Positions 37,448 through 46,434 of a DNA stretch of 64,000 nt are shown here, piece by piece (position 1 is the stretch's first letter; each line of letters starts with the position of its first letter). Both the position numbers and the translations under genes were made by a program. The DNA comes from Polynucleobacter sp. Latsch14-2 (GTDB lineage Bacteria; Pseudomonadota; Gammaproteobacteria; Burkholderiales; Burkholderiaceae). The stretch spans positions 62,001-126,000 of the forward strand of contig NZ_JACVPL010000003.1 of NCBI RefSeq assembly GCF_018881925.1. Reading direction: 5' to 3'. The notes under the pieces are model-generated. The model saw only the letters and a list, made by a program, of their open reading frames with translations, had not been told where the DNA came from and did no database searches.

Positions 37448-38117
37448 TGAAATAACCCAGCACTATCGCAATCACGCTGAGCAATAACAAAGCCAAGCCA
37501 CGTTGCAGACTTCCATCTTTTGAGGCTTGACCCAAAACAGCAGGTGAATACTTCACCTCCTCGCTTGGGTCAATTTCTTTATCGCCAGTGAACATTGGCT
37601 TAATTAAATTTTCGCCCTTGATTTTTTGGTAATAAAAAATAGCAGCTAAATGCAGTGCGATCAAACCATACATCAGATTTGCATTTGCTTCATGCACCTC
37701 GGAAAAGATCCCGATAACTGTTTCTGAAACATATTTAGCAAATGGCCCCTGAAAAGCAATTTCGTCATCAGCAAATAAGCCAGTGATTGCCTGAAGCAGT
37801 AAGACGCCCAATAAACCCAATACCGATAGCGCACCAAGTGGGTTGTGCCCCAAGACTGCCTTAGATTTTCCACGCAAATAACCCAACAGAGCTGCCTTAC
37901 TTGGAACGAAGTTGGCAAAACGCGCATGGGTTGACCCTAGCAAACCCCAAATAATCCTGAAGATCAATAACGCCAGAATGGTATAGCCACAATAAGCATG
38001 CCATTGCATCGCATTACCGCCAATATTCACGCTGATAATGCTAGCAACGATGCAGACCACTAAGGCCCAGTGAAAAAGACGGATGGGTAAGTCCCAAATT
38101 CGGATGATTTTCTTCAT
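37434..38117 (-). CDS. Cytochrome b561-family membrane protein
   Basis: A di-haem b-type electron carrier in the inner membrane. The 227 residues contain four core membrane helices and candidate haem ligands: His17 in IRLFHWALV, His in WHAYCGY, His in EVHEANANLMYG and His in ALHLAAIF. The family includes NiFe-hydrogenase cytochrome b and stand-alone quinol oxidising subunits. It is convergent with cytochrome c' and could feed it with electrons (inference). Confidence 0.88.
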   Translation of the reverse strand: MKKIIRIWDLPIRLFHWALVVCIVASIISVNIGGNAMQWHAYCGYTILALLIFRIIWGLLGSTHARFANFVPSKAALLGYLRGKSKAVLGHNPLGALSVLGLLGVLLLQAITGLFADDEIAFQGPFAKYVSETVIGIFSEVHEANANLMYGLIALHLAAIFYYQKIKGENLIKPMFTGDKEIDPSEEVKYSPAVLGQASKDGSLQRGLALLLLSVIAIVLGYFITSS

Positions 38118-38160
38118 GACATTAGAATAAACAGGTTCTCCCTTAAACTAAAGGGAATTC

Positions 38161-39366
38161 ATGAAAACAAGTAAAGCCTTTAGAACCCTCTTACTCTACC
38201 GCGTTGGTGCGACCTTAAGCTACCAAATTATGATGGTTGCAGTAGGTTGGCATATATACGAGATTACCCATAGCGTAGTCTCGCTTGGCCTCATTGGGCT
38301 TGCGGAACTCGTGCCTTATTTTGCTTTAGCGCTTTATTCTGGGCATGCGGTTGATCACTATTCGCGCAAAAAGATTTCTGCGCTGGCATCTGCCATCCAT
38401 ATTTTGGTGGCCCTGTTCTTGACTGCCATTGCGCTGGGATTCTTGGCACCACCGGTGCCGCTGATCTATACAGCTGTTGGTTTTATTGGGGTTGCTAGAG
38501 CCTTGCTTCGCCCCTCTTATCAAGCGTTATTTGGGCAAATTATTCCGCGTGAAGAGTTAACCAAATATACGGCTTACGCAACCGCCTCTTTTCAGATCTG
38601 TGTCGTTGTAGGGCCTGGACTTGGCGGTCTCTTGATTGGCTTTACTAGCCTGACTTGGACCTATGCTTTTGCCGCTCTCTCGGGTTTAATTAGTCTTTAT
38701 GGGGTTACGCTGATTCAGGCACAGCAAGAGAAATCGTCTAATCCAGCAGGTCAAGTTGTCAAAAGTCTGATGGAAGGTTTTGACTACGTCAGAAAACATG
38801 AATTTATTCTGAGTACGATGGCTCTCGATATGTTTGCAGTCTTATTTGGAGGTGCCGTTTCTATCCTACCTGCTTTTGTCAGTGAGGTACTTCATGGCGG
38901 CCCCGAAATGCTCGGCATACTTAGGGCAGCGCCTGCGGCTGGCTCAGTCTTAATGGGGGTTTACTTAGCAAGGCGCCCAGTTTTGAATGACTCGGGAAAA
39001 TATATCCTGCTGTCTGTTGCTGGGTTTGGCTTATCTATCATCGCATTCGGCTTGTCAACAAACCTATGGATATGCACGTTTTTCCTTTTTGTCTCTGGCG
39101 TCTGCGACTCCATCTCTGCTGTGATTCGTAGCAGTATTTTGCAGTTGACGACCCCGGACCACATGCGCGGTCGCATCAGCTCAATCAACGGCATTTTCAT
39201 TGGCTCATCCAACGAATTGGGGGCTCTAGAATCTGGCTTGGCAGCAAGCCTACTCGGATTGGTGCCTTCAATTATCTTTGGTGGTGTAGCCACCATCGCA
39301 GTGGTTTTAATTACCTATAAACTTGCCCCGCATTTAAGCAAGCTACACCTCAGAGATATGTCCTAA
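38161..39366 (+). CDS. MFS transporter (EntS-like)
   Basis: A 401-residue major facilitator with 12 predicted membrane segments. Landmarks are AVGWHIYEITHSVVSLGLIG in the first repeat, GHAVDHYSRKKISAL (the conserved loop 2-3 motif), and PDHMRGRISSINGIFIGSSN in loop 10-11. The overall pattern resembles the EntS/DHA3 group exporting hydrophobic compounds. The exported substrate is unknown. It is monocistronic. Confidence 0.85.
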   Translation: MKTSKAFRTLLLYRVGATLSYQIMMVAVGWHIYEITHSVVSLGLIGLAELVPYFALALYSGHAVDHYSRKKISALASAIHILVALFLTAIALGFLAPPVPLIYTAVGFIGVARALLRPSYQALFGQIIPREELTKYTAYATASFQICVVVGPGLGGLLIGFTSLTWTYAFAALSGLISLYGVTLIQAQQEKSSNPAGQVVKSLMEGFDYVRKHEFILSTMALDMFAVLFGGAVSILPAFVSEVLHGGPEMLGILRAAPAAGSVLMGVYLARRPVLNDSGKYILLSVAGFGLSIIAFGLSTNLWICTFFLFVSGVCDSISAVIRSSILQLTTPDHMRGRISSINGIFIGSSNELGALESGLAASLLGLVPSIIFGGVATIAVVLITYKLAPHLSKLHLRDMS

Positions 39367-39368
39367 AG

Positions 39369-39397
39369 AAGCTGAGAGCCTTGACAACTCTCAGCTT
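39369..39397. terminator. Hairpin terminator between convergent MFS and dehydrogenase genes
   Basis: AAGCTGAGAG and CTCTCAGCTT make a perfect 10-bp stem with a 9-nt loop, 3 nt past the MFS stop and 8 nt before the convergent stop. The T-run is poor, so termination may be partial. Confidence 0.6.
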
Positions 39398-39404
39398 GAG
39401 CTAA

Positions 39405-40346
39405 TTATTTAATTTCAGGCAACTCTTTCTGAATTAACTTCAACCCAGCACGTAGCAAACTTTCATAACGTTCACGCTCTGCTTTAATAGTTTCCGCTGT
39501 CCACGGGAAAAATCCTTCTCCAGTTTTCATGCCCAACTTCCCGCTGGCTACACGATCACTTAAACACTTCGCAATATTGGGAGAGTTATTGAGAGATGGG
39601 TAAATACTCGCGCCTGCTGCACCATGAACTTCAAGTCCAGCGTGATCGCGCTGCATTACAGGGCCGGCGGCTAAGTAACGAAAACCAAAACCGAAGCGCA
39701 CCGCCTTATCAATATCTTCAAGGCTAGCAATCCCAGAATCCACCATGTCAAAAGCTTCGCGAGATAAGGCATGCTGCAAGCGATTAGCTAAAAAGCCGGG
39801 CAAATCTTTCTTGACTGTGACAGGAACCATGCCGCACGCAGTCATCAAGCGAGACAAGCTCTCGCCAACCATTGGCGATGTTTTCTCACCATAAACAACT
39901 TCAACACATGGCACTAAATGTGCGGGCATAAAAAAATGTAGCCCAATCATCCGTGCAGCAGTTTTAAGACCCTTAGCAATTTCACTGATCGGAAAACTAG
40001 AGCTATTGCTTGCTAAAACGGTTTCAGGATTTACGCACTGCTCTAGCTTCGCGAATAACTGCTGCTTGATATCCACTCGCTCAGGAACACACTCAATCAC
40101 CAAATCAACATTAGACCAATCGACCTCTTCAAGTGCTCCAGCAACAGATAGTAAGTGCGTGCGATGTTCATAACCCAACTCGCTCAATGTATTGGCAAAG
40201 TAATCAGGCAAAAGAGCACGCCTCTCAGTGGTGGGCTCGACCACCTGAACCGCGCAACCTCCTCGCGCACATACGGCAGCCACATCGGCACCCATGGTGC
40301 CACCACCTACGATTACTACTTTAGTTTCAGCCGGGGTAAACAACAT
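39405..40346 (-). CDS. 3-hydroxyacyl-CoA dehydrogenase-like protein 1
   Basis: A 313-residue NAD-dependent dehydrogenase in the fold shared by 3-hydroxyacyl-CoA dehydrogenase, L-carnitine dehydrogenase and L-gulonate 3-dehydrogenase. The Rossmann loop is GGGTMGADVA, the catalytic region is GLHFFMPAHLVPCVEVV, and NRLQHAL closes the active site. The family motif normally reads HFFNP; here Asn is replaced by Met (FMPAH), also in the paralogue at 48736. The active-site change and short length suggest a free hydroxyacid substrate and not an acyl-CoA (inference). A AGGAG ribosome site precedes the ATG; it is divergent from the gene at 40431. Confidence 0.82.
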   Translation of the reverse strand: MLFTPAETKVVIVGGGTMGADVAAVCARGGCAVQVVEPTTERRALLPDYFANTLSELGYEHRTHLLSVAGALEEVDWSNVDLVIECVPERVDIKQQLFAKLEQCVNPETVLASNSSSFPISEIAKGLKTAARMIGLHFFMPAHLVPCVEVVYGEKTSPMVGESLSRLMTACGMVPVTVKKDLPGFLANRLQHALSREAFDMVDSGIASLEDIDKAVRFGFGFRYLAAGPVMQRDHAGLEVHGAAGASIYPSLNNSPNIAKCLSDRVASGKLGMKTGEGFFPWTAETIKAERERYESLLRAGLKLIQKELPEIK

Positions 40347-40430
40347 CTGGTTTTCTCCTAAAAGAGGTAAAAGCGGATAAGAAATCCACTTACAATGACT
40401 CCATTATTTCAATAAAAAAGTAAGCGAGAC

Positions 40431-41360
40431 ATGATCCCAGTCAATTCAGTACTGCAGGTCGGACACTTTCCTGAACTCATGCAGGCGGAAATCAATCGCC
40501 GCTTTAGCCCTACCTGCCTCCTAGATCCTAACGCACCACCACCAGAAGGTAATTTCCAGGCCATTTTGGTGCGATCCAACACAAAATTACCTGAGGCACT
40601 GGTCAAGCAGCTCCCCAGCATTCAACTTATAACCACCTGTGGAGTAGGTTACGACAACCTACCTCTAGGCTACCTTAAACAACAAGGCATTAAAGCCACC
40701 AATACCCCAGGCGTCTTGAATGACGCAGTTTGTGAGCTGGCGATTGGCATGATGTTTGGACTTATGAGGCGCATTCCAGAAGCGCATGAATTTGTGAAGA
40801 GCAAGGCGTGGTCAAAAGGACTTTTTGCTATCACCACAACCTTAGCCGGAAAAAAGGTTGGAATTCTGGGGATGGGGAGGATAGGACAGGATCTGGCAAA
40901 ACGGCTTGAGCCCTTCAAGGTGGAGATTATCTACAGCGGCCCCTCTAAGAAGGATGTCCCATACCGCTACATAGCCGACGCTACAGAACTTGCAAGAGAA
41001 TCTGATGTTTTATTCTTGGCCTGCCCCGCAAGCCCAGCAACAGAAAAAATCATCAATGCTGAGCTTCTTGAGGCTCTCGGACCAAGCTCATATCTGATTA
41101 ATATTGCCCGGGGCAGCGTCGTAGATGAAAGTGCACTTTTATATGCGCTGCAGCAAAAAAGAATTGCTGGCGCAGCCCTCGATGTGTTCGACAATGAGCC
41201 TAATCCAGATTCAGCCTTCCTTGACCTCGACAATGTTCTACTCACACCCCATATTGGAAGCGCTACCTCGGAAACGCGTATAGCCATGACTAACTTTGCC
41301 GTGGATAATTTAGAAGCCTTTTTTAATCAACAGCCACTACTGACAGAAGTAGAAAATTAA
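40431..41360 (+). CDS. 2-hydroxyacid dehydrogenase (hydroxypyruvate/glyoxylate reductase type)
   Basis: A 309-residue NAD(P) enzyme of the D-isomer-specific group: GMGRIGQDLAKRL in the cofactor domain, catalytic Arg in NIARGSVVDE, Glu in FDNEPNPD, and His in LLTPHIGSAT. The layout is close to GhrB-like reductases. Leads a plus-strand run with the DHDPS-family gene and TRAP transporter genes, spaced 12 and 30 bp apart, so the enzyme probably handles an intermediate of the compound imported. Confidence 0.87.
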   Translation: MIPVNSVLQVGHFPELMQAEINRRFSPTCLLDPNAPPPEGNFQAILVRSNTKLPEALVKQLPSIQLITTCGVGYDNLPLGYLKQQGIKATNTPGVLNDAVCELAIGMMFGLMRRIPEAHEFVKSKAWSKGLFAITTTLAGKKVGILGMGRIGQDLAKRLEPFKVEIIYSGPSKKDVPYRYIADATELARESDVLFLACPASPATEKIINAELLEALGPSSYLINIARGSVVDESALLYALQQKRIAGAALDVFDNEPNPDSAFLDLDNVLLTPHIGSATSETRIAMTNFAVDNLEAFFNQQPLLTEVEN

Positions 41361-41372
41361 TTTGGAGTTAGC

Positions 41373-42299
41373 ATGACCATCACTTTGCACCCTTCCACAT
41401 TGCCCGCAGTTCTCTCGCCGGTGCTCACACCCTTCAAAGCTGATGGCAGTCCTGACGCCAAAGCTCTACTAAAACAATGTCAATGGCTTGAGGCAAACGG
41501 CGTTGGTCAAGCGGTATTTGGCACAAACTCCGAAGCAAACTCTATGTCGGCTCCACAAAAAATGAGCACTTTGACAGCGCTTGTTGAAGGTGGCCTTAAT
41601 CCTGCCCATATGATGCCGGGCACTGGAGCCACATCGATTGATGCAACGGTCAGCATGACTCGCCATGCAGTCAATCACAAATGCGCTGGCGTATTGATGT
41701 TGCCACCCTTTTATTACAAGGATGTCACTGATGATGGCCTTTTCGCTTACTACTCTGAAGTCATCCAAAAAGTTGGAGATGCGGCGCTACAAATCTATAT
41801 TTACAACATTCCTCCAGTCACTAAAATCACTTTGAGTCTTTCTTTGCTGGAGCGCCTAGTAAAAGAATATCCAAAAACAGTAGTGGGCATGAAAGACAGT
41901 TCTGGTGATTGGGCATATACCGAATCCGTCATTAAACTCTTAGCCCCGGCAGGCTTTCGTGTTTATGCTGGTAGCGAAGTTTTTCTCATGCGCACATTAC
42001 GGGCTGGCGGTGTAGGATGTATTTCAGCAACAGCTAACGTTAACCCAAAAGCCATAGCCGACGTAGCGACTAATTGGCATGCAGCTGATGCCGATCAAAA
42101 ACAAGCAGACTTAGATCAAGTACGTGCCATCTTTTCTCAATACCAAATGATTGCCGGTATGAAAACAGCAGTTGCGCATTTCAGCAAAAACCCCGAGTGG
42201 CTTAGAGTGCGCCCTCCACTTATGCAATTAAATCCAGATCAACAAGCTAAATTACTTAGCGAATTACAGAAAATCAATTTCAGCATGCCAGGTCTTTAA
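41373..42299 (+). CDS. Dihydrodipicolinate synthase-family lyase/dehydratase
   Basis: A 308-residue class I aldolase-type TIM barrel. The Schiff-base lysine is Lys174 (VVGMKDSSGDW) and the general acid-base Tyr144 (IYIYNIPP). The pyruvate-binding loop reads GTNSEANSMS where DapA has GTTGE: the second Thr of the proton relay is Asn. With a neighbouring enolase-family dehydratase and TRAP transporter, it more likely cleaves or dehydrates a 2-keto-3-deoxy acid than makes lysine. Exact substrate unknown. GGAG lies before the ATG. Confidence 0.85.
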   Translation: MTITLHPSTLPAVLSPVLTPFKADGSPDAKALLKQCQWLEANGVGQAVFGTNSEANSMSAPQKMSTLTALVEGGLNPAHMMPGTGATSIDATVSMTRHAVNHKCAGVLMLPPFYYKDVTDDGLFAYYSEVIQKVGDAALQIYIYNIPPVTKITLSLSLLERLVKEYPKTVVGMKDSSGDWAYTESVIKLLAPAGFRVYAGSEVFLMRTLRAGGVGCISATANVNPKAIADVATNWHAADADQKQADLDQVRAIFSQYQMIAGMKTAVAHFSKNPEWLRVRPPLMQLNPDQQAKLLSELQKINFSMPGL

Positions 42300-42329
42300 T
42301 CAAAATGTAATCCAATAGGAGATAACAGA

Positions 42330-43280
42330 ATGAAATTTCTAAAAATAATTGCTTTATCGCTAGCCATCCTCGGAAGTAGTGCGCAGGCGCAGAATATTTC
42401 AATTGCCACTGGCGGTACAGGTGGGGTCTACTACCCAATGGGCGGCGGTCTTGCCTCAGTACTTTCGAGCAAAGTTCCCGGCATGTCCGCAACTGCAGAA
42501 GTCACTGGTGGCTCAGTAGATAACCTCAATCTTATTGGGACCGGAAAACCCTACATTGGCTTCTCTATGGCGGATGCCGCCAAAGATGCTCAAGTTGGGA
42601 ACGACAAATTTGCTGGCAAGAAAGTAGATCTAAGGACCCTCCTGGTGCTTTATCCAAATTTAATGCATGTTGTAACAGTGGAGAGCACCGGCATTAAGTC
42701 AATGAAGGACCTCAAAGGCAAACGCATTAGTACTGGCGCACCTGGTAGCGCAACTGAAGTAATGGCCTTCCGCTTGCTTGAAGCTGCCGGTCTTGATAAA
42801 GATAAGGATGTGAAACGTGAGCGTCTGAGTGTTGCTGAATCAGTAAATGCCGTCAAGGATCGTAAGATCGATGCTTTCTTTTGGGTAGGAGGTTTACCAA
42901 CGGCTGCTGTTACCGACTTAGCAAATAGTCCAGGCATGAAAATTGTGATGGTAGATACCAATGATGAAGTAGTCGCCATGAATAAGAAATATGGCAACCT
43001 CTACTTCCCCACTGTCATCCCCAAAGCAACCTACAGTGGCATGGCCAAAGATAATAAAGTTGCTGCGGTTGCAAATATTTTGGTTGTCAATGCAAACATG
43101 TCAGATGCTGATGCTTATAAAATTGTTAAAGCCGTTTTTGACAACAAGCTTGAGTTAGTTCGCACGCACCAAGAGTACATCAATGTCACCCTAGAGGGTC
43201 AAAAACAAAAATCTACGCCGATTGATTTTCATGCAGGCGCTTTGAAGTACTTCAAAGAAAAAAATATCAAAGTAAATTAA
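42330..43280 (+). CDS. TAXI-family TRAP transporter solute-binding protein
   Basis: The periplasmic receptor of a TAXI-type TRAP system, 316 residues. A signal peptide of about 20 residues ends near AQAQ, then ISIATGGTGGVYYPMGGGLA, the TAXI signature. RISTGAPGSATEVMAF is the second conserved region. An AGGAGAT ribosome site is present. The fused permease gene follows 61 bp downstream after a long palindrome. TAXI receptors bind glutamate or other carboxylates in known cases. Confidence 0.9.
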   Translation: MKFLKIIALSLAILGSSAQAQNISIATGGTGGVYYPMGGGLASVLSSKVPGMSATAEVTGGSVDNLNLIGTGKPYIGFSMADAAKDAQVGNDKFAGKKVDLRTLLVLYPNLMHVVTVESTGIKSMKDLKGKRISTGAPGSATEVMAFRLLEAAGLDKDKDVKRERLSVAESVNAVKDRKIDAFFWVGGLPTAAVTDLANSPGMKIVMVDTNDEVVAMNKKYGNLYFPTVIPKATYSGMAKDNKVAAVANILVVNANMSDADAYKIVKAVFDNKLELVRTHQEYINVTLEGQKQKSTPIDFHAGALKYFKEKNIKVN

Positions 43281-43282
43281 AC

Positions 43283-43308
43283 CATCAAAGCCCTTAAGGG
43301 CTTTGATG
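43283..43308 (+). promoter_or_regulatory. 26-bp perfect palindrome between TRAP receptor and permease genes
   Basis: The 13-nt arm CATCAAAGCCCTT is followed directly by its exact reverse complement, giving a stem of about 11 bp with a TTAA tip. It begins 2 nt past the receptor stop. No T-run follows, so it probably acts as an mRNA-stabilising or partial-stop hairpin that lets the receptor be made in excess over the permease. Confidence 0.6.
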
Positions 43309-43341
43309 TATCAACATAAAAATAAAACAGCAGGATGAGCC

Positions 43342-45354
43342 ATGACTGAAAATGTGATTGATCACGAAACCCAAGCGCAACTGGATGCCTTTATTAAGCA
43401 AGAGGAAGGTGATTCCAATGACTACAAGGGAATGCTTGCAAAATTCATTACTCTGGTCGCGGTTGGCATGTCTCTGTTCCACTTGTATGCAGCCTATTCC
43501 ATTGTGCCGACGCAACAACTTAGAGTCATCCACGTTGGCTTAGTGTTATTTTTGGTCTTTCTAAGCTTTCCGATTGCGGCGAAATTTAAAAATCGTCTCA
43601 TGTGGTGGGATGTTTTATTTGCCATTGGCTCGGCTGCAATTGCCTATTACATCCTCAGTGGTGGCGATGACTTCTCTGATAGAAACACTGCCCCCAATAC
43701 AACTGACATTATGGTTGGCCTTGGCCTTATTCTCTTAATCCTAGAAAGCGTGCGCAGAACGAATGGCATGATTTTGGTTGGGGTGACTAGCCTATTTTTA
43801 GCATATGCCCTATTTGGCAACTACCTCCCAGCACCATGGACCCATAAAGGCTACGACCTTGGTCGCTTAGTGGGTTACATGTATATGACGCTTGAGGGTA
43901 TTTATGGAACAGCTGTAGACGTTTCAGCAACCCTCATTATTCTCTTCACAATCTTTGGCGCCTTCTTACAATTTACGGGTGCGGGTAAATTCTTCATTGA
44001 CTTCTCATTTGCGGCAATGGGTGGAAAATCTTCTGGCGTTGGCAGAACCATCGTTTTGTCTTCATTCTTAATGGGTGGCCCGTCAGGCTCCGGGGTAGCC
44101 ACTACAGTGACCGTAGGCTCTGTTGCTGCGCCCATGCTTGAAAAAGTTGGCTATGAAAAAAATGCGGCTGGCGGTCTGCTGGCTGCTGGCGGCTTGGGCG
44201 CCATTATCTCGCCACCAGTATTAGGCGCTGCCGCGTTTCTTATTGCAGACTTTCTAAAGATTTCCTATTTAGATGTATTGCTAATGGCAACGATCCCCAC
44301 CATTCTTTTCTACCTCGGTTTATTTGTGATGGTCGAAATCGACGTACGCAAATATGGCATGAAAAATATTCACTTCGAAGCCACTGAAACTGCTTGGCAA
44401 TTAACCAAAAAATATTGGTTCCATTTCTTTTCATTGATCTCGATTGTTGTCTTCATGCTTTTTGGTTTTTCGCCCGTCATGTCGGTATTCTGGGCAACGA
44501 TTGTCTCCGCCTTCTCGAGCATGCTGAGAGAAGATACCGCAATCATTCCCTGGGCTTGGTTTAAGGGCAAAGAACCAATCCTAGGTGGTTTATATAACTC
44601 CAATCTCACCAAGGCCTTGGCCTCTGGATCAACGGGCGTACTTGCTATTGCCGCTACTTGTGCGGGTGCAGGCTTAATTGTTGGTACAGTGACTCTCACT
44701 GGTTTAGGCCTTAAATTTAGCTCTATCGTGATTCAGTACGCCGGTGGCTCACTATTGCTCACAACCATCTTTACTGCGCTCGTTGTATGGGTTGTTGGCC
44801 TTGCGGTTCCAGTAACAGCTTCCTACATTATTTGCGCTGTAATCGCAGCTCCAGCACTAATTAATCTAGGTGTGCCCGCATTTGCGGCGCATATGTTTAT
44901 CTTTTATTACGCAGTGCTATCAGAAGTCTCCCCACCCACCGCCCTCTCCCCATTTGCAGCGGCGGCGATCTGCAAAGGTAATCCCTATAAAACAACCTTG
45001 CAAACCTGGAAGTATGTTGCCCCCGCAATTTTGGTGCCATTCATGTTTGTACTAGACAAATCTGGCACCGGTCTACTCCTAATGGGCTCAATGGATGCGC
45101 TAGCCCAAGCAGACTGGATGCAAATTGCCTGGACCTCCTTCACAGCAGTAGTCGGCATTATTTGCTTGGCAGGTGGACTGCAGGGATGGTTTATTGAAAA
45201 GACTAGGGTCTATGAGCGCATCGTGATGGTGATCTCTGGTGTTGCCTTAGCCTACCCAGCAACCGAAGCGGACCTGATTGGATTCATTGGATTTGGGCTC
45301 GTGCTCGTAACTCAAACGATTGCCCATTTAAGATCAAAACCAACTGCCGCTTAA
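43342..45354 (+). CDS. TRAP transporter fused permease (4TM + 12TM)
   Basis: The membrane component of the TAXI-TRAP system, 670 residues and very hydrophobic. The small DctQ-like segment is fused ahead of the large DctM-like one. Conserved motifs of the large subunit include SSFLMGGPSGSGVATTVTVG and AAGGLLAAGGLGAIISPPVLG in the first half and the repeat ALASGSTGVLAIAATCAGAG in the second. Import is driven by a sodium or proton gradient in this family. An AGGA site lies 8 nt before the ATG. Confidence 0.93.
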   Translation: MTENVIDHETQAQLDAFIKQEEGDSNDYKGMLAKFITLVAVGMSLFHLYAAYSIVPTQQLRVIHVGLVLFLVFLSFPIAAKFKNRLMWWDVLFAIGSAAIAYYILSGGDDFSDRNTAPNTTDIMVGLGLILLILESVRRTNGMILVGVTSLFLAYALFGNYLPAPWTHKGYDLGRLVGYMYMTLEGIYGTAVDVSATLIILFTIFGAFLQFTGAGKFFIDFSFAAMGGKSSGVGRTIVLSSFLMGGPSGSGVATTVTVGSVAAPMLEKVGYEKNAAGGLLAAGGLGAIISPPVLGAAAFLIADFLKISYLDVLLMATIPTILFYLGLFVMVEIDVRKYGMKNIHFEATETAWQLTKKYWFHFFSLISIVVFMLFGFSPVMSVFWATIVSAFSSMLREDTAIIPWAWFKGKEPILGGLYNSNLTKALASGSTGVLAIAATCAGAGLIVGTVTLTGLGLKFSSIVIQYAGGSLLLTTIFTALVVWVVGLAVPVTASYIICAVIAAPALINLGVPAFAAHMFIFYYAVLSEVSPPTALSPFAAAAICKGNPYKTTLQTWKYVAPAILVPFMFVLDKSGTGLLLMGSMDALAQADWMQIAWTSFTAVVGIICLAGGLQGWFIEKTRVYERIVMVISGVALAYPATEADLIGFIGFGLVLVTQTIAHLRSKPTAA

Positions 45355-45373
45355 AGACTTCAACAGCAGTTGG
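45340..45373. terminator. Hairpin at the TRAP permease end
   Basis: CCAACTGC and GCAGTTGG pair over 8 bp around an 18-nt loop that includes the permease stop codon. It stands between convergent genes and has no T-run, so it is only a weak candidate terminator. Confidence 0.4.
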
Positions 45374-45384
45374 CACCCATCTCT

Positions 45385-46365
45385 CTAATCTAGTTTGATA
45401 TTTACCTTCTCAATCACTCGCTTCCAGCGGGTGATGTCTGAGAAATATAGATCGCTAAAGCGCACCTGATTTAAGGGTGCAATTTGCACTCCAGCCTTGA
45501 TGAAGCGGTCCTTCATTTCAGGGGTGTCTAGGATTTTTAGAACGCTAGCAGTCAGAGTGTTCATCACTTCTTTTGGTGTACCAGCAGGCACAAAAACGCC
45601 TTGCCATAAAGACATATCGTACTCCGCAACCCCTGACTCCAAAACAGTTGGCAACTCTGGGGCTCCACTGAAACGCTGCTTGCTGGTGACCGCTAAAGCA
45701 CGCACTTTGTCAGCCTTATAAAGGGGATAGCCTACTGGCATACCTGCAAAGTAGAAGTCAATTTGTCCGCCTAGTACATCAGTTGCCGCAGGGGCGCCAC
45801 CTTTGTATGGGACATGGATTGCTTGAGTATTAGTCAAAGATAAAAATAACTCGCCAGCCATATGATCAGAATTACCAATACCTGAGGAGGCAAAGCTTCG
45901 CTTGCCGGGATTGGCTTTTAAGTCTGCGATCAGTTCTGCAACATTTTTAATGGGGGAGTTGATATTCATAATCAAAATATGGGGAGTTGCAGAAACACCC
46001 ACCACCGGTACCAGATCTTTCATGCCATTGAAAGGTAGCTTTGGGTTAGCCGCCACATTAATCGCTAAGCCGTTTTGAGCAAACAAAATGGTGTAGCCAT
46101 CTGGAGATGCTTTGGCAACAGCTTCTGCTGCAATGCTGCCAGCAGCTCCTCCGCGATTCTCGACAATAATTGGTTGCTTCAACAGCAAACTCAGGTCTTG
46201 CGCAACCATCCGTCCAACGATGTCCGTTGAGCTACCTGGCGCATAACCAATCAACATTTTGATAGGCTTGTCTGGATAAGCGGCAATACCTGAACTTGTC
46301 GCAAGCGCAAAAGTAGCAGCAAGCAAAAATTGTCGGCAAAAAACAGAGGGGGATGAAAACTTCAT
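45385..46365 (-). CDS. Bug-family periplasmic binding protein 7
   Basis: 326 residues; the signal peptide ends near GIAA and the mature chain starts YPDKPIKMLIGYAPGSSTD. Ligand-loop marks: VENRGGAAGSIAAEAV and PDGYTILFAQNGLAI. Gly-Ser-Ser-Thr-Asp replaces the usual Gly-Gly-x-x-Asp in the first loop. It is transcribed after the Ldh-family and mandelate-racemase-family genes on the same strand, placing it with the catabolic block and not with the TRAP system. A GGAGAT ribosome site is present. Confidence 0.9.
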   Translation of the reverse strand: MKFSSPSVFCRQFLLAATFALATSSGIAAYPDKPIKMLIGYAPGSSTDIVGRMVAQDLSLLLKQPIIVENRGGAAGSIAAEAVAKASPDGYTILFAQNGLAINVAANPKLPFNGMKDLVPVVGVSATPHILIMNINSPIKNVAELIADLKANPGKRSFASSGIGNSDHMAGELFLSLTNTQAIHVPYKGGAPAATDVLGGQIDFYFAGMPVGYPLYKADKVRALAVTSKQRFSGAPELPTVLESGVAEYDMSLWQGVFVPAGTPKEVMNTLTASVLKILDTPEMKDRFIKAGVQIAPLNQVRFSDLYFSDITRWKRVIEKVNIKLD

Positions 46366-46434
46366 TGATATCTCCGGGTACTTTTTATAGTTTGAATGAT
46401 TGATACGAATCTAGCTTATCAGTATATTGGCAAC

